Below, piece after piece: positions 1 to 9,646 of a DNA stretch of 64,000 bases. Numbering within the stretch: position 1 is the stretch's first letter; every line of letters starts with the position of its first letter. Under the pieces are notes generated by a model. The model did not search any database. It was not told the origin of the DNA and saw nothing but the letters and a program-made list of their open reading frames with translations. This DNA comes from Stenopsyche tienmushanensis (taxonomy: Eukaryota > Arthropoda > Insecta > Trichoptera > Stenopsychidae): NCBI GenBank assembly GCA_008973525.1, contig WACJ01000118.1:558001-622000 (forward strand). Reading direction: 5' to 3'. Made by a program: the position numbers and the translations under genes.

Positions 1-203
1 AGAATTTTATGTATTATTTTTAAATGATATTTTAACTATTGTATAAAATTCAATCATTCATGTTGTTATTAATCGCTAAAGTATTTATTATACTTATTTA
101 GATCCAAGAAATCGATGATCGGAAATATTAATACATTTGATCTTGCAAAATTTGTGAGCATGGTGATATTTTTTCACTATCTCGATTTAAATCCCAATCT
201 TAA

Positions 204-287
204 CACATTCATATCGGGTTACGCATATGTGCTACTTTCGGGTACTATCGGTAGACGTACCCGAAAGTAAAAATCAAAATCGTTTTC
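204..287. mobile_element. Possible TTAA-type (piggyBac-like) miniature element, decayed
   Basis: A TTAA at 200-203 is followed by CACATTCATATCGGGTTACG, which closely matches the left end of the better preserved miniature element at 9529-9642. The first in-register TTAA downstream is at 288-291, but the expected right terminus (GTCGGAAATGTG type) is not recognisable there, so the right boundary is a guess. The interior holds a perfect hairpin (233-269). Seen: the left terminus match. Inferred: that this is a member of the same family. Confidence 0.35.
233..269. repeat. Perfect inverted repeat (13-nt arms, 11-nt spacer)
   Basis: The arms TACTTTCGGGTAC (233-245) and GTACCCGAAAGTA (257-269) are exact reverse complements around an 11-nt spacer. 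The structure lies inside the putative TTAA miniature element starting at 204. It may be internal structure of that element rather than a host signal. Confidence 0.7.
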
Positions 288-1464
288 TTAACTCACTAAT
301 GTATGTTATTTAAATATGATCTTCTACCTAGAAAATCATATTTAAATAACGGGTAAAATCATCAAAGGAAGTCTTTTTTCCTGGGAAAATATCATATAGA
401 GATCGTCTACTTTCGATATCAAATATGATGGTTTTAGAGAAATAAATATTATAAAGCATTATGGAAACGTAATTTATGTAAGTTTTAATGGAACACCACG
501 TATTTAGGTCCATCCAATTAATTTAGGCAGCACCCGATGACGTCTTCCAGCGAAGCACCCGTGCTCGCATTTGAACTCCGCTTGTACGATTATACGGAAC
601 ACGTTTTTAATAATAAACGAGTACGGTTTCATTGCTTATTGTCGTGGATTAATATTATCAGGACCGTGAGTTAATGCGAAATTTCATCAAACGTTCATTA
701 AATTTTCGTATAAATCGGGAACTCTTTTGTGAGGCGGATAATAAGACAATAAGAGCGTTTTGCGCGGCATTATTCCGCTTAATCTTGGCTTAGGCCGGGG
801 CCTTGGTATTCATCTCAGAGCTCGGCAACTGAACCGTTTGACATTTTAATATCGGCAAACGCGCCTGTGTACGCGACGTAAATGGTACATACACACAGGA
901 GTGGGTTCCCCTTTTTCAAAAAGGACGCCCGCCGTCTGCAGACGTGTGTGTCGCTAAATTAAGACCGCTCCAAAAATTTAATCACCTCCAATTTACATTC
1001 CATCAACAAAATGCCAGCCAGTTCAGGTGCAGCTGATGCTGAACCAAAGCCGTGATAAACATGAGAAATTTCCAAATTTGACAGGGCTTTATGGATATTA
1101 TGGGAGCCGTCGTTTGCTGTCCTCGCTCGTTCGCGAAAAAATCAAAGCGACAGACGCCTCCATGTGAAATCCGTAAAATTACTCAAAGAAGAGCATGCGA
1201 GATTAAAACGCACCGTTTTTCGACATTTCGGACTGATAAATGTCACAAAAGCACCGGTGTACAAAACACTCTCAACGCACGACAATATGAATCCACTTTT
1301 TTAAAAATCACATTTAACTAAAAATCCTATAAAAAACGCATTCAAAGTTTATTTCTGTGATAAAAATTCAATTTGAACAAACATGTCAAAATGAAACTCG
1401 GACACTTAATGCAAAATTAATATTTTTTAAAATATTAATTTATACAAATATGATAGGCATGGAT

Positions 1465-1494
1465 GAACTTGATGTGAATGCTCACATCAAGTTC
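1465..1494. repeat. Perfect hairpin (13-bp stem, 4-nt loop)
   Basis: GAACTTGATGTGA (1465-1477), loop ATGC, then TCACATCAAGTTC (1482-1494). The arms are exact complements. No transposon termini or target duplication are visible around it. The stem is too short for a canonical microRNA precursor. Confidence 0.85.
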
Positions 1495-2634
1495 AGAGTT
1501 TCTAAATTGATAAGTAGAAGTCGTCAACGCCAGACATAAATGGTAGCCCTGCCTTTGACTAGATAACAGCGAATACATCAAATGTTTCATCTTGAGTGTT
1601 TTTTTTTTAAACTGAATTTATCATACAGTTTCATAACCAATACGAGGAACTACAAATAGATTGATTGAAAAATACAAAAATAAAATTGGCCACCCATGCG
1701 AAAAGGAATCACTACATATTAATTTCATGGAAATATACAAATTCGTTTCAAGAGAAAGCCTTAAAATAGATACATTTATTGTTGAACGTACAAAAACAGA
1801 CGTCGTGACATTTGGAGTTGATGAAAGATATTGAAAAGACATTTCATAAGGAGTCTATTCAAATATTGTTTTCTTCAGACTTATCTTCAATTTGAAAACT
1901 TTAGGATATCATAATTGATTTGAAAACAACACCGTTGTCTTGTTGTATTTCATGTTATTTTTTTATTTCTATGAGTGTCGTATATTTCCAATAAAAAAAT
2001 TGTGAATGTATAAGATTTAGTTCAGATATTAAAATTATATTTAGGAAGGCTCAAACGTTTTGTAATTGGATTAATAAGCAAAAATCTAGGGTTTAAATTC
2101 AAGCTAAATATTTGCTATCATTGATAGATCTTACAGTTTGTTTAAATTAATTAAACACCATATTATCAAGATTTTTGATCGATTGTCTCGATCGTCGATT
2201 TGTTTATAAATCCTCTACTGTCTAAAATTTCTACTCAAATATAAAATTATTTCAATAAATTTGATTATCGCCTGAGGTTAAAAATGTCAAGTATAATTTG
2301 ATTAAGAAGATAATGTTTTTTCTAATAAATAATGTTTAAATCCAGATATGCCCATTGACTTATATATAGAACATATTAACGTGAGAAAATGTCTATACCA
2401 TTTTTATGCGTGATTAATGTTGTATTTTAAATTCTAATATATATTTAAGGGTTCGTCCAAATTATTAAATATCCTCGATTATTCCAGAACATAATTATAA
2501 ATTCAAATGAGTCGTATGAATTTGAACAAGTCTTGAGGTGAGTCTTGATTGTGCAATGGCAAATTCGGCGATGTCATCACACAATACGCAGTAATACAAG
2601 CGAACATGTCATCAAAATAAATCTGTTTCAATTG

Positions 2635-2652
2635 CATCATCATCATCATCAT
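2635..2652. repeat. (CAT)6 microsatellite
   Basis: Six uninterrupted CAT units in non-coding sequence. Confidence 0.85.
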
Positions 2653-3607
2653 CGTAGAAATGGAACACAAATTTAGGCATTGCAATATGGGCGACCGATC
2701 GACATCAGTAAAACCGCAAATCCGGTTAACCCTCACACATCTATGCGGTTACAACGCTGAATTAGCTGATGATGAAAAATTTGAACAGGAATTTCATAGG
2801 CGCATCTAAAGTATTAATCGACGATATTTGGGAAGCGGTGATTATAATCGGGGCGCCGAATCCGAAGACGTTTCCGATGAATTTATTAAGCGAAATTTCA
2901 TCAAACGTGTGCGTCGCTAATCGCTTATTAAGCGTCGCAACTTTCCCCGGCGCTTCTTCCTCAGGTGAGCTTTCGGGAATGCTAACAGCCTCCATTACCG
3001 ACCTTAATATTGCTTTATTATTAATGAAAGATAACTATGATATCATGCAAAGAACGCTGTAATTTATGTCGCCGTACGTGCACTAAACTTCGCCGAGAGC
3101 CGCCATTAGGAAGTCGGAGTTGGAAAATGCTCGGAAGTAATGAAAGGCGAGCTTGTGACCGGGGGAAAAATGATGGCGGCTAATTTCGGTCGTTAATGAC
3201 CGCTAAAATTCTACCAATTTTTATCATCGAGCCCTCGAACAATAAATACCTCAGTGGTCTTAAAATATTCCAACACCCGCCCACCGATGGCCGCCATTAA
3301 ACCGAAGACAAATTTATAATGAAGAAACTTTGATACTTATATAGAAAATAATATCGTGGCATGTTTACAAGATGAGCATTAGATGGCTTGGATGAGATTG
3401 AGTTTAACAACCCTTAAAAATTGGAGGTAATGTACATTTTTTTATCCGTTTAGAATACATGATTGATTACGATATAAATTATTCTAGAATCTTTGTAAGA
3501 ACTTTTGAATAATTGAAGATGATTTAAAAAATATTTCGCTTTAAATTAATTTTAAAGTGGAATATTTTTATTTTTACCAATGAATCACATGACTAAAAAC
3601 GCACAAG

Positions 3608-4142
3608 TAGGGAATCCAATCCCGAGTCAAAATTTCGATCCCGGGATCCCGCTGATCATGCTGAGACACGGACTAAAACTCGTAAAATTCCCGATTTCCC
3701 GACAAATTATTTATTTCCGTCGCTGCAGATGAATACTTATATACTATGATACTTTGATGTGATTCATAATTATATTAAGGAGGAATACAAAAATTCTGAG
3801 ACCCGTATCTATTATATTTCATATCGATATTCCCATTATTAGAGTCGAGGTGTAGTAAATACATCACCGTTAGGGAAAGGTTATTATAACAACTTGAAAA
3901 ACAAATATGTACCCTATATATTTAAATATAGATTAGACAGTTACTGCCTCTAGGCGACGCCTAAGCTCACCAATTAGTAGTTACGCCACTGTTTCCAAGC
4001 GTTCGGCGGGAATGTCTCGATTTAGTAGCCTTTGTTGCCCTGGTGATAAATTTTCAATCCCGAATTTTTCGGGATTACGTTTACTAGTCCCGGGATTCAT
4101 GGGCACCTAAAACTGTCCGGGATCTCGGGATTGGATCCCCTA
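3608..4142 (+). mobile_element. Non-autonomous hAT-type element with exact 8-bp target duplication
   Basis: The left end reads TAGGGAATCCAATCCCGAG. The right end, reverse-complemented, reads TAGGGGATCCAATCCCGAG, giving 19-bp inverted termini with one mismatch. The direct repeat CGCACAAG flanks the element exactly at 3600-3607 and 4143-4150, the 8-bp target duplication typical of the hAT superfamily. The 535-bp interior has no transposase-like frame, so mobility would have needed an enzyme supplied elsewhere. Subterminal sequence is rich in GGGATCCC/CCCGGG palindromes. Two related copies occur in this window at 51104-51725 (reversed, one end lost) and 54734-55444. The preserved duplication suggests a fairly recent insertion. 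The superfamily assignment rests on terminus and duplication length only. Confidence 0.85.
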
Positions 4143-4150
4143 CGCACAAG

Positions 4151-6191
4151 TGCATTATTTGGATAGGAAAAAATACTAAACAAACGATGAGGTCAAAAAA
4201 GAACTTTTAGAAGTATAAAAATATTACCCGATAGGTGGGGAGTTGTTAGATATAACAATGGAAACTACCTTTTGTAAAAATATGTTGAAAATTAAAAAAA
4301 TATGAGCATTCAAATCGTTCATTTAAAAAACGAAAATATTTATGGGTACATCTATTATTTGAATTTATGCAGTTTGTATGTCGCACATGGATTGATTCCG
4401 TTTTAAAATATATTCATACGAATTCTCAGCATTAAAAATGTGCAAATTTGACCATCAATTTAAGAAACAAGCATCACAAACATGCCATAAAATAGCGTCG
4501 AATATAAAGATAAACTGGCGAATTTGGCCATAAAACTATCACATCGTTAGAATGCCATATGAGGGCATAGCGCCAATACTGCATTCAACAAAATCGAATT
4601 TTAAATTCGCGTCAGTCGCAATAGGGTTGCATTTATTGTGTCAAATCCGCTAATTGGATGAGTGCAAAATCTAGAGCGGATTTGACAGTCATAGCTCATA
4701 AATAATCGCATAATGCTTTGATTTTATGCGAGTTGTTACTCGATGACATCATCATGGTCTCGCTTATAACTTATGACTTCATTTTGAACTAACATCAACG
4801 CGAAAACAAGACGTTTTCAAACTCGATCGTTATTTATAGGATGTAAAATTCCCGGCAGACTGTTCAAATATTTTATGTTTATTTGATGGGCAGACCGCAA
4901 AAGAGTTGCGGTGTGATGGCGCATAAGCAATTGGAAGTGTTGTGAGATGTTTGCGAATCAAGTCTTTGTTATTGTTGAGGTCGTATTTGCGGTTGTCCAT
5001 TAGGACCTTGCGAATGGCGCTATTTTAAATAATAAATCGCTTTAAAATCACAATCTGGATGGGCAATCAAAAAAGGAAGCTAGGGCTCGCCGACTGTGGC
5101 ACGCGTGCCGTCCTGGAGCATTCAGGTGCAGACGGCGAGGGAACTCAGCTCCATAAATCAAAGTGTCATTCCTCTTGCAGCATGAGGTAGCCAGGCTTCT
5201 GTCACATATTTCACTCCTGCCTTGTGATCCTGAACCAGACTGTAATGCGATTTTAACGCCGTTAGATGGAGTAAAACTTCATGAATAATTTTAGAAGAAA
5301 AAAAAACCATCGACGGGGGCTCATTAGCATGCAAGACTTCTCTGGCGAAAAAAATATGAAAGCGAAACTTTCGCCAAAGTTTCATAGATTCAGCGATATC
5401 CATTCTAGTTAAGACAATGCGAAATATCGATCGCTAGATTTGGCAGACAGACAAACTCTTCAAAAGAAGAAAAAGAACAAAAACCTCAATTCAATTTAAA
5501 CTCGAACCGAACAAAACTACAAACGCCAAAAGAGTCTGCTTAATTATAAAGAACGCGCACGAAAATAAAGCATAAGTTCCTAAAGCAATCAATGTGTCAT
5601 CGCAAGCATTTGTCCTATTAGTACCAAGAATATTTCAGTAGTAGTTTTGGGGCGTTCTGAACTAAAATTCTAGCATCATGAGGTAGTAGTTTATTTCTAT
5701 TTTCTACCCGAGAGAGATATGCATCTCTGAAAAGCGGCATGCATGCTATTAATTAAGCCTGGGGGAAAAATCACTCTCTCCACATCGCCGATGTTGGTAG
5801 AAGATAAGTGCATACTGGAGCAGAGGAGTAATGATGGATGGATGTTGAAGAAGTATGCTCTGTTATTGCTTTTCTACAAAAATAAAAACATGAACAAAAT
5901 AAAATGGACGATCCTTGAATATTGCTTACATCCACGGGGCGGCCATCGGAGGGCACTTTTTCATTTTTATACCATCGAGGGTAAGGGTGAAAAATGCAGT
6001 CGCTGATATTTACCTGAAACAAGGGAAAAAAGAAGATATTAATGCATGCCATAATAATTTCACTGGAATAATTCCGTGTTTTTAACATGCAAAACATCAA
6101 CAAAACTTATGCCTTTAAATTTTATTTTTAAAAATGCGATTAAAACAATGCTTTCATTTATAAATTCCATTTCCCAAATTGTTTTACTGAT
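4151..6191. other. Gene-free interval left of the piggyBac element
   Basis: No supported gene. The longest frames are an 81-codon frame on the minus strand (5158-5403) and a 110-codon frame on the minus strand (5771-6103). Neither resembles a known family, and neither has a convincing start context or splice context. A let-7-like 11-mer at about 5687 was examined and rejected. Nothing else was recognised. Confidence 0.55.
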
Positions 6192-6331
6192 TTAACCCCC
6201 CTGCCTCTTAATTATTTTCGTGAAGATGTGTAAAAAATAGTCACCTTTTTTTTCCCTTTGTATTACAAGAATAATAATAGTCCTTATCATATCTGACCAT
6301 ATTTTGTTAAAATAGATGCATTTGCAATAGA

Positions 6332-6611
6332 CAGCGGCTCTTTAACTTATGTAGTCCGCGAACCCGCTCTTGAGTAAAATTTCTTTTGCGAACTTACTCT
6401 TGAACAAATTTTTTCTTGAACAAAAAAGGTGGACCCCAACCAAAGCCTTGTGACTGCATTTTTCAAACAAACAAACATTTCTTGGTCAAAATAGATTTTT
6501 TTACTATGTTTTCCGTAAATAATTCCACAAAAATATTTTGTTCAAGTATAGATACACGTTTTTTTATATTCTCGCGGACGGTCTTTGCGGACCCCAGTTT
6601 AAGAACCGCCA
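6332..6611 (-). mobile_element. hAT-type MITE, copy 1 of an inverted pair
   Basis: The left end is CAGCGGCTCTTTAAC. The right end, reverse-complemented, is TGGCGGTTCTTAAAC, which gives imperfect 15-bp termini of the CAGNGGTTCTTAAAC class common in hAT elements. It encodes no protein. The left part of this copy matches the reverse complement of the right part of the copy at 6639-6915, so the two lie in opposite orientation with 27 bp between them. No convincing 8-bp target duplication is visible for this copy. It lies inside the piggyBac element, downstream of the transposase stop and poly(A) signal. Confidence 0.75.
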
Positions 6612-6638
6612 GATTAGTAAATATTCATTAAATTAGGG

Positions 6639-6915
6639 AAGCGGTTCTTAAACTGGGGTCCGCGGACCTCGAGAATATAAACAAAAAATATATATTTTCG
6701 TCGAATTATTTACAGAAAACATTATAAAAATATCTATTTTGACCAAGAAATGTTTGTTTGTTGGAAAAATTAGGTCACAAGGGATGAAATGGGTCCGCCA
6801 AAAAAAAAATATATTTCCGAGGGGGTCCGCGAAAAAAATTTGCTCAAGAGGGGGTCCACGAAAGAAATTTTGCTCAAAAGGGGGTCCGTGGACTAAATAA
6901 GTTTAAGAAGCGTTG
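6639..6915 (+). mobile_element. hAT-type MITE, copy 2, with exact 8-bp target duplication
   Basis: The termini are AAGCGGTTCTTAAAC on the left and, reverse-complemented, CAACGCTTCTTAAAC on the right. The direct repeat AATTAGGG flanks it exactly at 6631-6638 and 6916-6923. The interior is runs of GGGGTCCGCGAA-like sequence and has no coding capacity. The target duplication places this insertion inside the piggyBac 3' region. With the neighbouring copy it forms a long imperfect inverted repeat (about 280-bp arms). Confidence 0.85.
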
Positions 6916-6969
6916 AATTAGGGGTTGCAAACTAGTGGTGTAGTAATAAAAATATTTTGAAAATTATAT

Positions 6970-6975
6970 TTTATT
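6970..6975 (-). promoter_or_regulatory. Putative poly(A) signal AATAAA for the piggyBac transposase
   Basis: TTTATT on the plus strand reads AATAAA on the minus strand, 54 bp downstream of the transposase stop codon. If used, it would end the transcript before the two hAT miniature elements, so those insertions would not enter the mRNA. AT-rich sequence makes chance hexamers common. Confidence 0.45.
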
Positions 6976-7028
6976 TATGTGAAAATTACACATATAAGAG
7001 TTTATAAAAATATAACAAGAATATTTTT

Positions 7029-8684
7029 TTAAAAATTATTCTTCGTGTGGTATATCTTGAAACATGGAATACACAGGCCCACATTACAGTCGGGGCAATA
7101 ATATCTCGTTTCTTTCCTCAATTTTTTCCCTTTATCATTCCTTTTTGAGCAGCAAACAACACAGCGTTTCGTCGCATTTGTTTTACTTTGTGTAGGCGCA
7201 ATTGTATCTATAAAATGTCTCTCAGTTAAACGTAATGGATTTGGAGTTTTGGATGGTCTTCCTCCTTTTGATGAAAACTCTGGCGAATGATATCTTTCCG
7301 TGTATTGACGAATTACTTTATTTCTAAATTGTGTACTAGTTTCTGTTCCTCCTTTCTTTTTAAACAAAACAAATGCATTCCACAAAGCTTGTTCCAGCAA
7401 ATGGAAGAACATTTTTTTATAAAACTTCTTCCCCTGTTTCCGCGCAACAGGGCGAACTGCCAAATTTTGATCAACGCGATCAACACCTCCCATAGTAAAA
7501 TTGTAATTATTCGCTACAGAAGGACGTTGTTTTTTCTGGTCTACCTTTATCATATTGCAACTATGGACAGTGGAAAGGAAATATACATCTTTTTTGTCTT
7601 TCCATCTCATCACCATCAACTTTCCTTTTCTATAGGCTTTAGTATAGCCTCTAGTTACCTTCTTAGGAAATGAAATATCTTTCGGTACACCTTTACGCCT
7701 AAATCTTAGAGTCCCGTATGTGTCAGTTTTATTTGAAATAAGTATCTCGGCTAATTCCGGTGATGTATAAAAATTGTCCGTGGTAAGACAGTAGCCTTTA
7801 TTTAGCAATGGTTTCATAAGGCTCATTACTACTTGGGATGAAATAGGGAGATTTTGATATTGCTGATCAAAAAGAGTATTTTTTCCAGTGTAGATTATTG
7901 TGGACCATATGTATCCAGATGACGATTCGCACAGCATAAATGTTTTTATACCAAATCTGGATCTTTTGAGAGGCATATATTGTAGCCAACCTAGACGCCC
8001 CTTGTATAGCATAAGGCTCTCGTCAATTGCTACATTTTTTTCCGGTATGTAAGCTTCCTGAAATTTCCTTTGAAGATATTGGAAGATAGGCCAGATTTTA
8101 TTTAGCTTAGGGTTGGGGTGTGAAGATTCATCATATTCGGAATTATTACTGAAGTGAAGAAACTTTTTTATCAGTATAAATCTCCTATACGACAGTGTAC
8201 GAGCGAAAAATGGCGTATGAAAGATAGTGTCTTTTGACCAATACATTTTTTCTTCGGGTTTCTTTATTATGCTTTGGCATAATATGATGACCAAAAAGAT
8301 TCTCACCTCATTTTCTGTAGTCGGATGCCATAAATTTATGAGGCTGTTGGATGAATGTCGAGATGCACTGATAAGTTGCTCAGCAAATATATTTGTTTGC
8401 TCCACAATCAACTTCAAAAGATTATTATCAAAAAAGAAATTGAAGTATTCGAATTCCTCCTTATAGTTGTTCATAAAATCGGAAACGCCAGATTTTTCTG
8501 TAAATCGAAACGGCGGCTGCAAAATGTCGTTTTCTGGATTTATGTCAACCCACTCCAGAGCTCTAGTAGTAATTTCTTCTTCAACTATGCTTCCATCGTC
8601 TTCCTGCGAAGACGAAGAGTCTCCTTCTATTGTGGTATCACTCCCAGGGGTGCTAGTATTCCCATACTCACTTTCACTAGACAT
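7029..8684 (-). CDS. piggyBac transposase (DDE_Tnp_1_7 type), intact
   Basis: Uninterrupted 551-codon frame starting at ATG 8684-8682. The enzyme family cuts and pastes its element at TTAA sites in the nucleus. An acidic, Ser/Asp/Glu-rich N-terminus (about residues 1-40) precedes the conserved transposase region. The catalytic aspartates of the family are present: D221 in AIDESLMLYKGR, D303 in LTTDNFYTSPEL and D402 in MGGVDRVDQ. A lysine/arginine-rich stretch follows. The C-terminus is a cysteine-rich zinc-binding domain with C508, C511, C512, C530, C533, C538, C541 and H546, which in this family contacts the terminal DNA. Length is normal for the family (roughly 550-600 residues). There is no frameshift or stop, which implies recent activity or selection. 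It sits within matched 12-bp terminal repeats and TTAA sites. Family assignment is secure; activity is inferred only from integrity. Confidence 0.96.
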   Translation of the reverse strand: MSSESEYGNTSTPGSDTTIEGDSSSSQEDDGSIVEEEITTRALEWVDINPENDILQPPFRFTEKSGVSDFMNNYKEEFEYFNFFFDNNLLKLIVEQTNIFAEQLISASRHSSNSLINLWHPTTENEVRIFLVIILCQSIIKKPEEKMYWSKDTIFHTPFFARTLSYRRFILIKKFLHFSNNSEYDESSHPNPKLNKIWPIFQYLQRKFQEAYIPEKNVAIDESLMLYKGRLGWLQYMPLKRSRFGIKTFMLCESSSGYIWSTIIYTGKNTLFDQQYQNLPISSQVVMSLMKPLLNKGYCLTTDNFYTSPELAEILISNKTDTYGTLRFRRKGVPKDISFPKKVTRGYTKAYRKGKLMVMRWKDKKDVYFLSTVHSCNMIKVDQKKQRPSVANNYNFTMGGVDRVDQNLAVRPVARKQGKKFYKKMFFHLLEQALWNAFVLFKKKGGTETSTQFRNKVIRQYTERYHSPEFSSKGGRPSKTPNPLRLTERHFIDTIAPTQSKTNATKRCVVCCSKRNDKGKKLRKETRYYCPDCNVGLCIPCFKIYHTKNNF

Positions 8685-9129
8685 GTTTTACTAACTAAAA
8701 AGTTTACTGGTAAAATAAATGGTTTCAATCAAAAATAAATGTCAATATTCACTCACGAGATCTGGCACGAAAGTGCTCGGCTCGAAGATGCTCCGGCGCT
8801 AGGGCCGTGTCAACCCTCCAAGATTCAGGTATCCCGGTTCCATGAATTGGCCATGGCCGCATTCCAATCTCTATTGTTTTTAGATAAGATCGGTTCCAGA
8901 TGTTTCCGGGTTGCGAAATACACTACAGCTTTTCACACACGCAATGATTTTTTGCCATCATAAAAACACTTGGACTGGGCGAAGCTAACAAATCGGAAAT
9001 CCACTGAAACGCCTTGAATTTACAACTATTTATTTAATTAAATTAATTTCATTTCATTTTCATCCGCTGAGTGTAAGCCCTCCACGTAACAGCTTTGTAA
9101 ACATCGGGTATGTATTTTTTTCTAAAGAG

Positions 9130-9186
9130 CGTACATGCTACGGGTAAGCGCGCTTAAGCTCAATAACAGCGCGCGTATCATGTACG
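9130..9186. repeat. Subterminal inverted repeat in the right end of the piggyBac element
   Basis: CGTACATG (9130-9137) pairs with CATGTACG (9179-9186), and nested inside them GCGCGC (9148-9153) pairs with GCGCGC (9169-9174). The centre is AT-rich. It begins about 18 bp inside the right terminus. Internal repeats near the ends are known in piggyBac elements and are thought to be transposase binding sites; that role is inferred here. Confidence 0.7.
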
Positions 9187-9371
9187 TGCGAGGAGGCAGG
9201 GGGGTTAATAAAACCGCGTCGTCTGTTCGTCCGTGGGAACGCTTGGAAAATCAAAACTGGACCTATAGACCGTAAACCTAACTCATAAACTGCTTTAATT
9301 ATCTGAAGTATCCCTATTTATACATAATGCATGTGGCTATTAAATAACGAGACTAGCTTTATATGGATTGA

Positions 9372-9453
9372 ACCACATTTCGGATTTTTTTTTGATGTGG
9401 TTTTTCATAGCGTTTATGTTTTTTTAAAATGTGGTTGCCTGTAGGGAACAAAT
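9372..9453 (-). mobile_element. SINE-body fragment, reversed
   Basis: Read on the minus strand this contains ACCACATTTTAAAA, then CGCTATGAAAAACCA, in the same order as the SINE body at 16636-16690. The tRNA-like head is not convincingly present here, although CTACAGG, the end of the head, precedes it. An old, truncated copy. Confidence 0.5.
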
Positions 9454-9528
9454 TTTAAAAATTTTGGAATTTTGAATAAAAAAATTTGCGAGCGGGATTA
9501 CAAGATGGAAAAACGATTTCATTCTTAA

Positions 9529-9642
9529 CACATTTCCATCGGGTTACGCATAGCATTGTCTTTCCACCATAGTACATACACCATATTATGCATAGCATTG
9601 TAGTACATAAAAACGCGCATAGACATACCCGTCGGAAATGTG
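9529..9642. mobile_element. 114-bp TTAA-type (piggyBac-like) MITE
   Basis: TTAA at 9525-9528 and 9643-9646 flank termini CACATTTCCATCGGGT on the left and ACCCGTCGGAAATGTG on the right. These are 16-bp inverted repeats with one mismatch. There is no coding capacity. TTAA flanks are diagnostic of piggyBac-type insertion, but the termini differ from the CCCCCC ends of the element at 6196-9204, so a different piggyBac family would have moved it. Related left ends occur near 204 and at 58888. Confidence 0.8.
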
Positions 9643-9646
9643 TTAA

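Larger units (their letters stand above)
288..3599. other. Gene-free interval
   Basis: No supported gene. Open frames here are at most about 97 codons (for example 2769-3062 on the plus strand, with an overlapping 77-codon frame on the other strand) and resemble no family I know. GC-richer patches (about 760-1030 and 2700-3240) alternate with very AT-rich stretches. The interval contains a perfect hairpin at 1465-1494 and a (CAT)6 microsatellite at 2635-2652. An 18-nt word, GCGAAATTTCATCAAACG, occurs near 677 and again near 2890. Confidence 0.6.
6196..9204 (-). mobile_element. Complete piggyBac-family transposon with nested hAT insertions
   Basis: The element is bounded on both sides by TTAA (6192-6195 and 9205-9208), the target site used and duplicated by piggyBac. 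Its termini are a 12-bp perfect inverted repeat: CCCCCCTGCCTC at 6196-6207 and its complement GAGGCAGGGGGG at 9193-9204. It carries one intact transposase gene on the minus strand (7029-8684), so the transposase 5' side faces the right terminus. The span is 3009 bp. Subtracting the two nested hAT miniature elements and the one recognisable target duplication leaves roughly 2.4-2.5 kb, a usual piggyBac size. Near the right end there is an additional subterminal inverted repeat (9130-9186) that I could not find at the left end. Seen: termini, TTAA sites and open frame. Inference: the element may be recent enough to encode active enzyme, but whether it can still be mobilised is unknown. Confidence 0.93.

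Noticed and set aside
2769..3062. Overlapping 97- and 77-codon frames on opposite strands
   Set aside because: They are mutual shadows in a GC-richer patch, with no recognisable domain and no splice or promoter support.
5158..5403. 81-codon minus-strand frame as a possible exon
   Set aside because: The composition looks protein-like, but no family, flanking exon or conserved signal could be identified.
5687..5710. TGAGGTAGTAG, identical to the start of the let-7 microRNA
   Set aside because: The sequence after the first 11 bases departs from let-7, and the complementary star arm and ~70-nt hairpin are absent. Only a 5-bp GGTAG/CTACC pairing is visible.
7287..8738. Several plus-strand frames of 75-128 codons across the piggyBac gene
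   Set aside because: All are antisense shadows of the intact minus-strand transposase.
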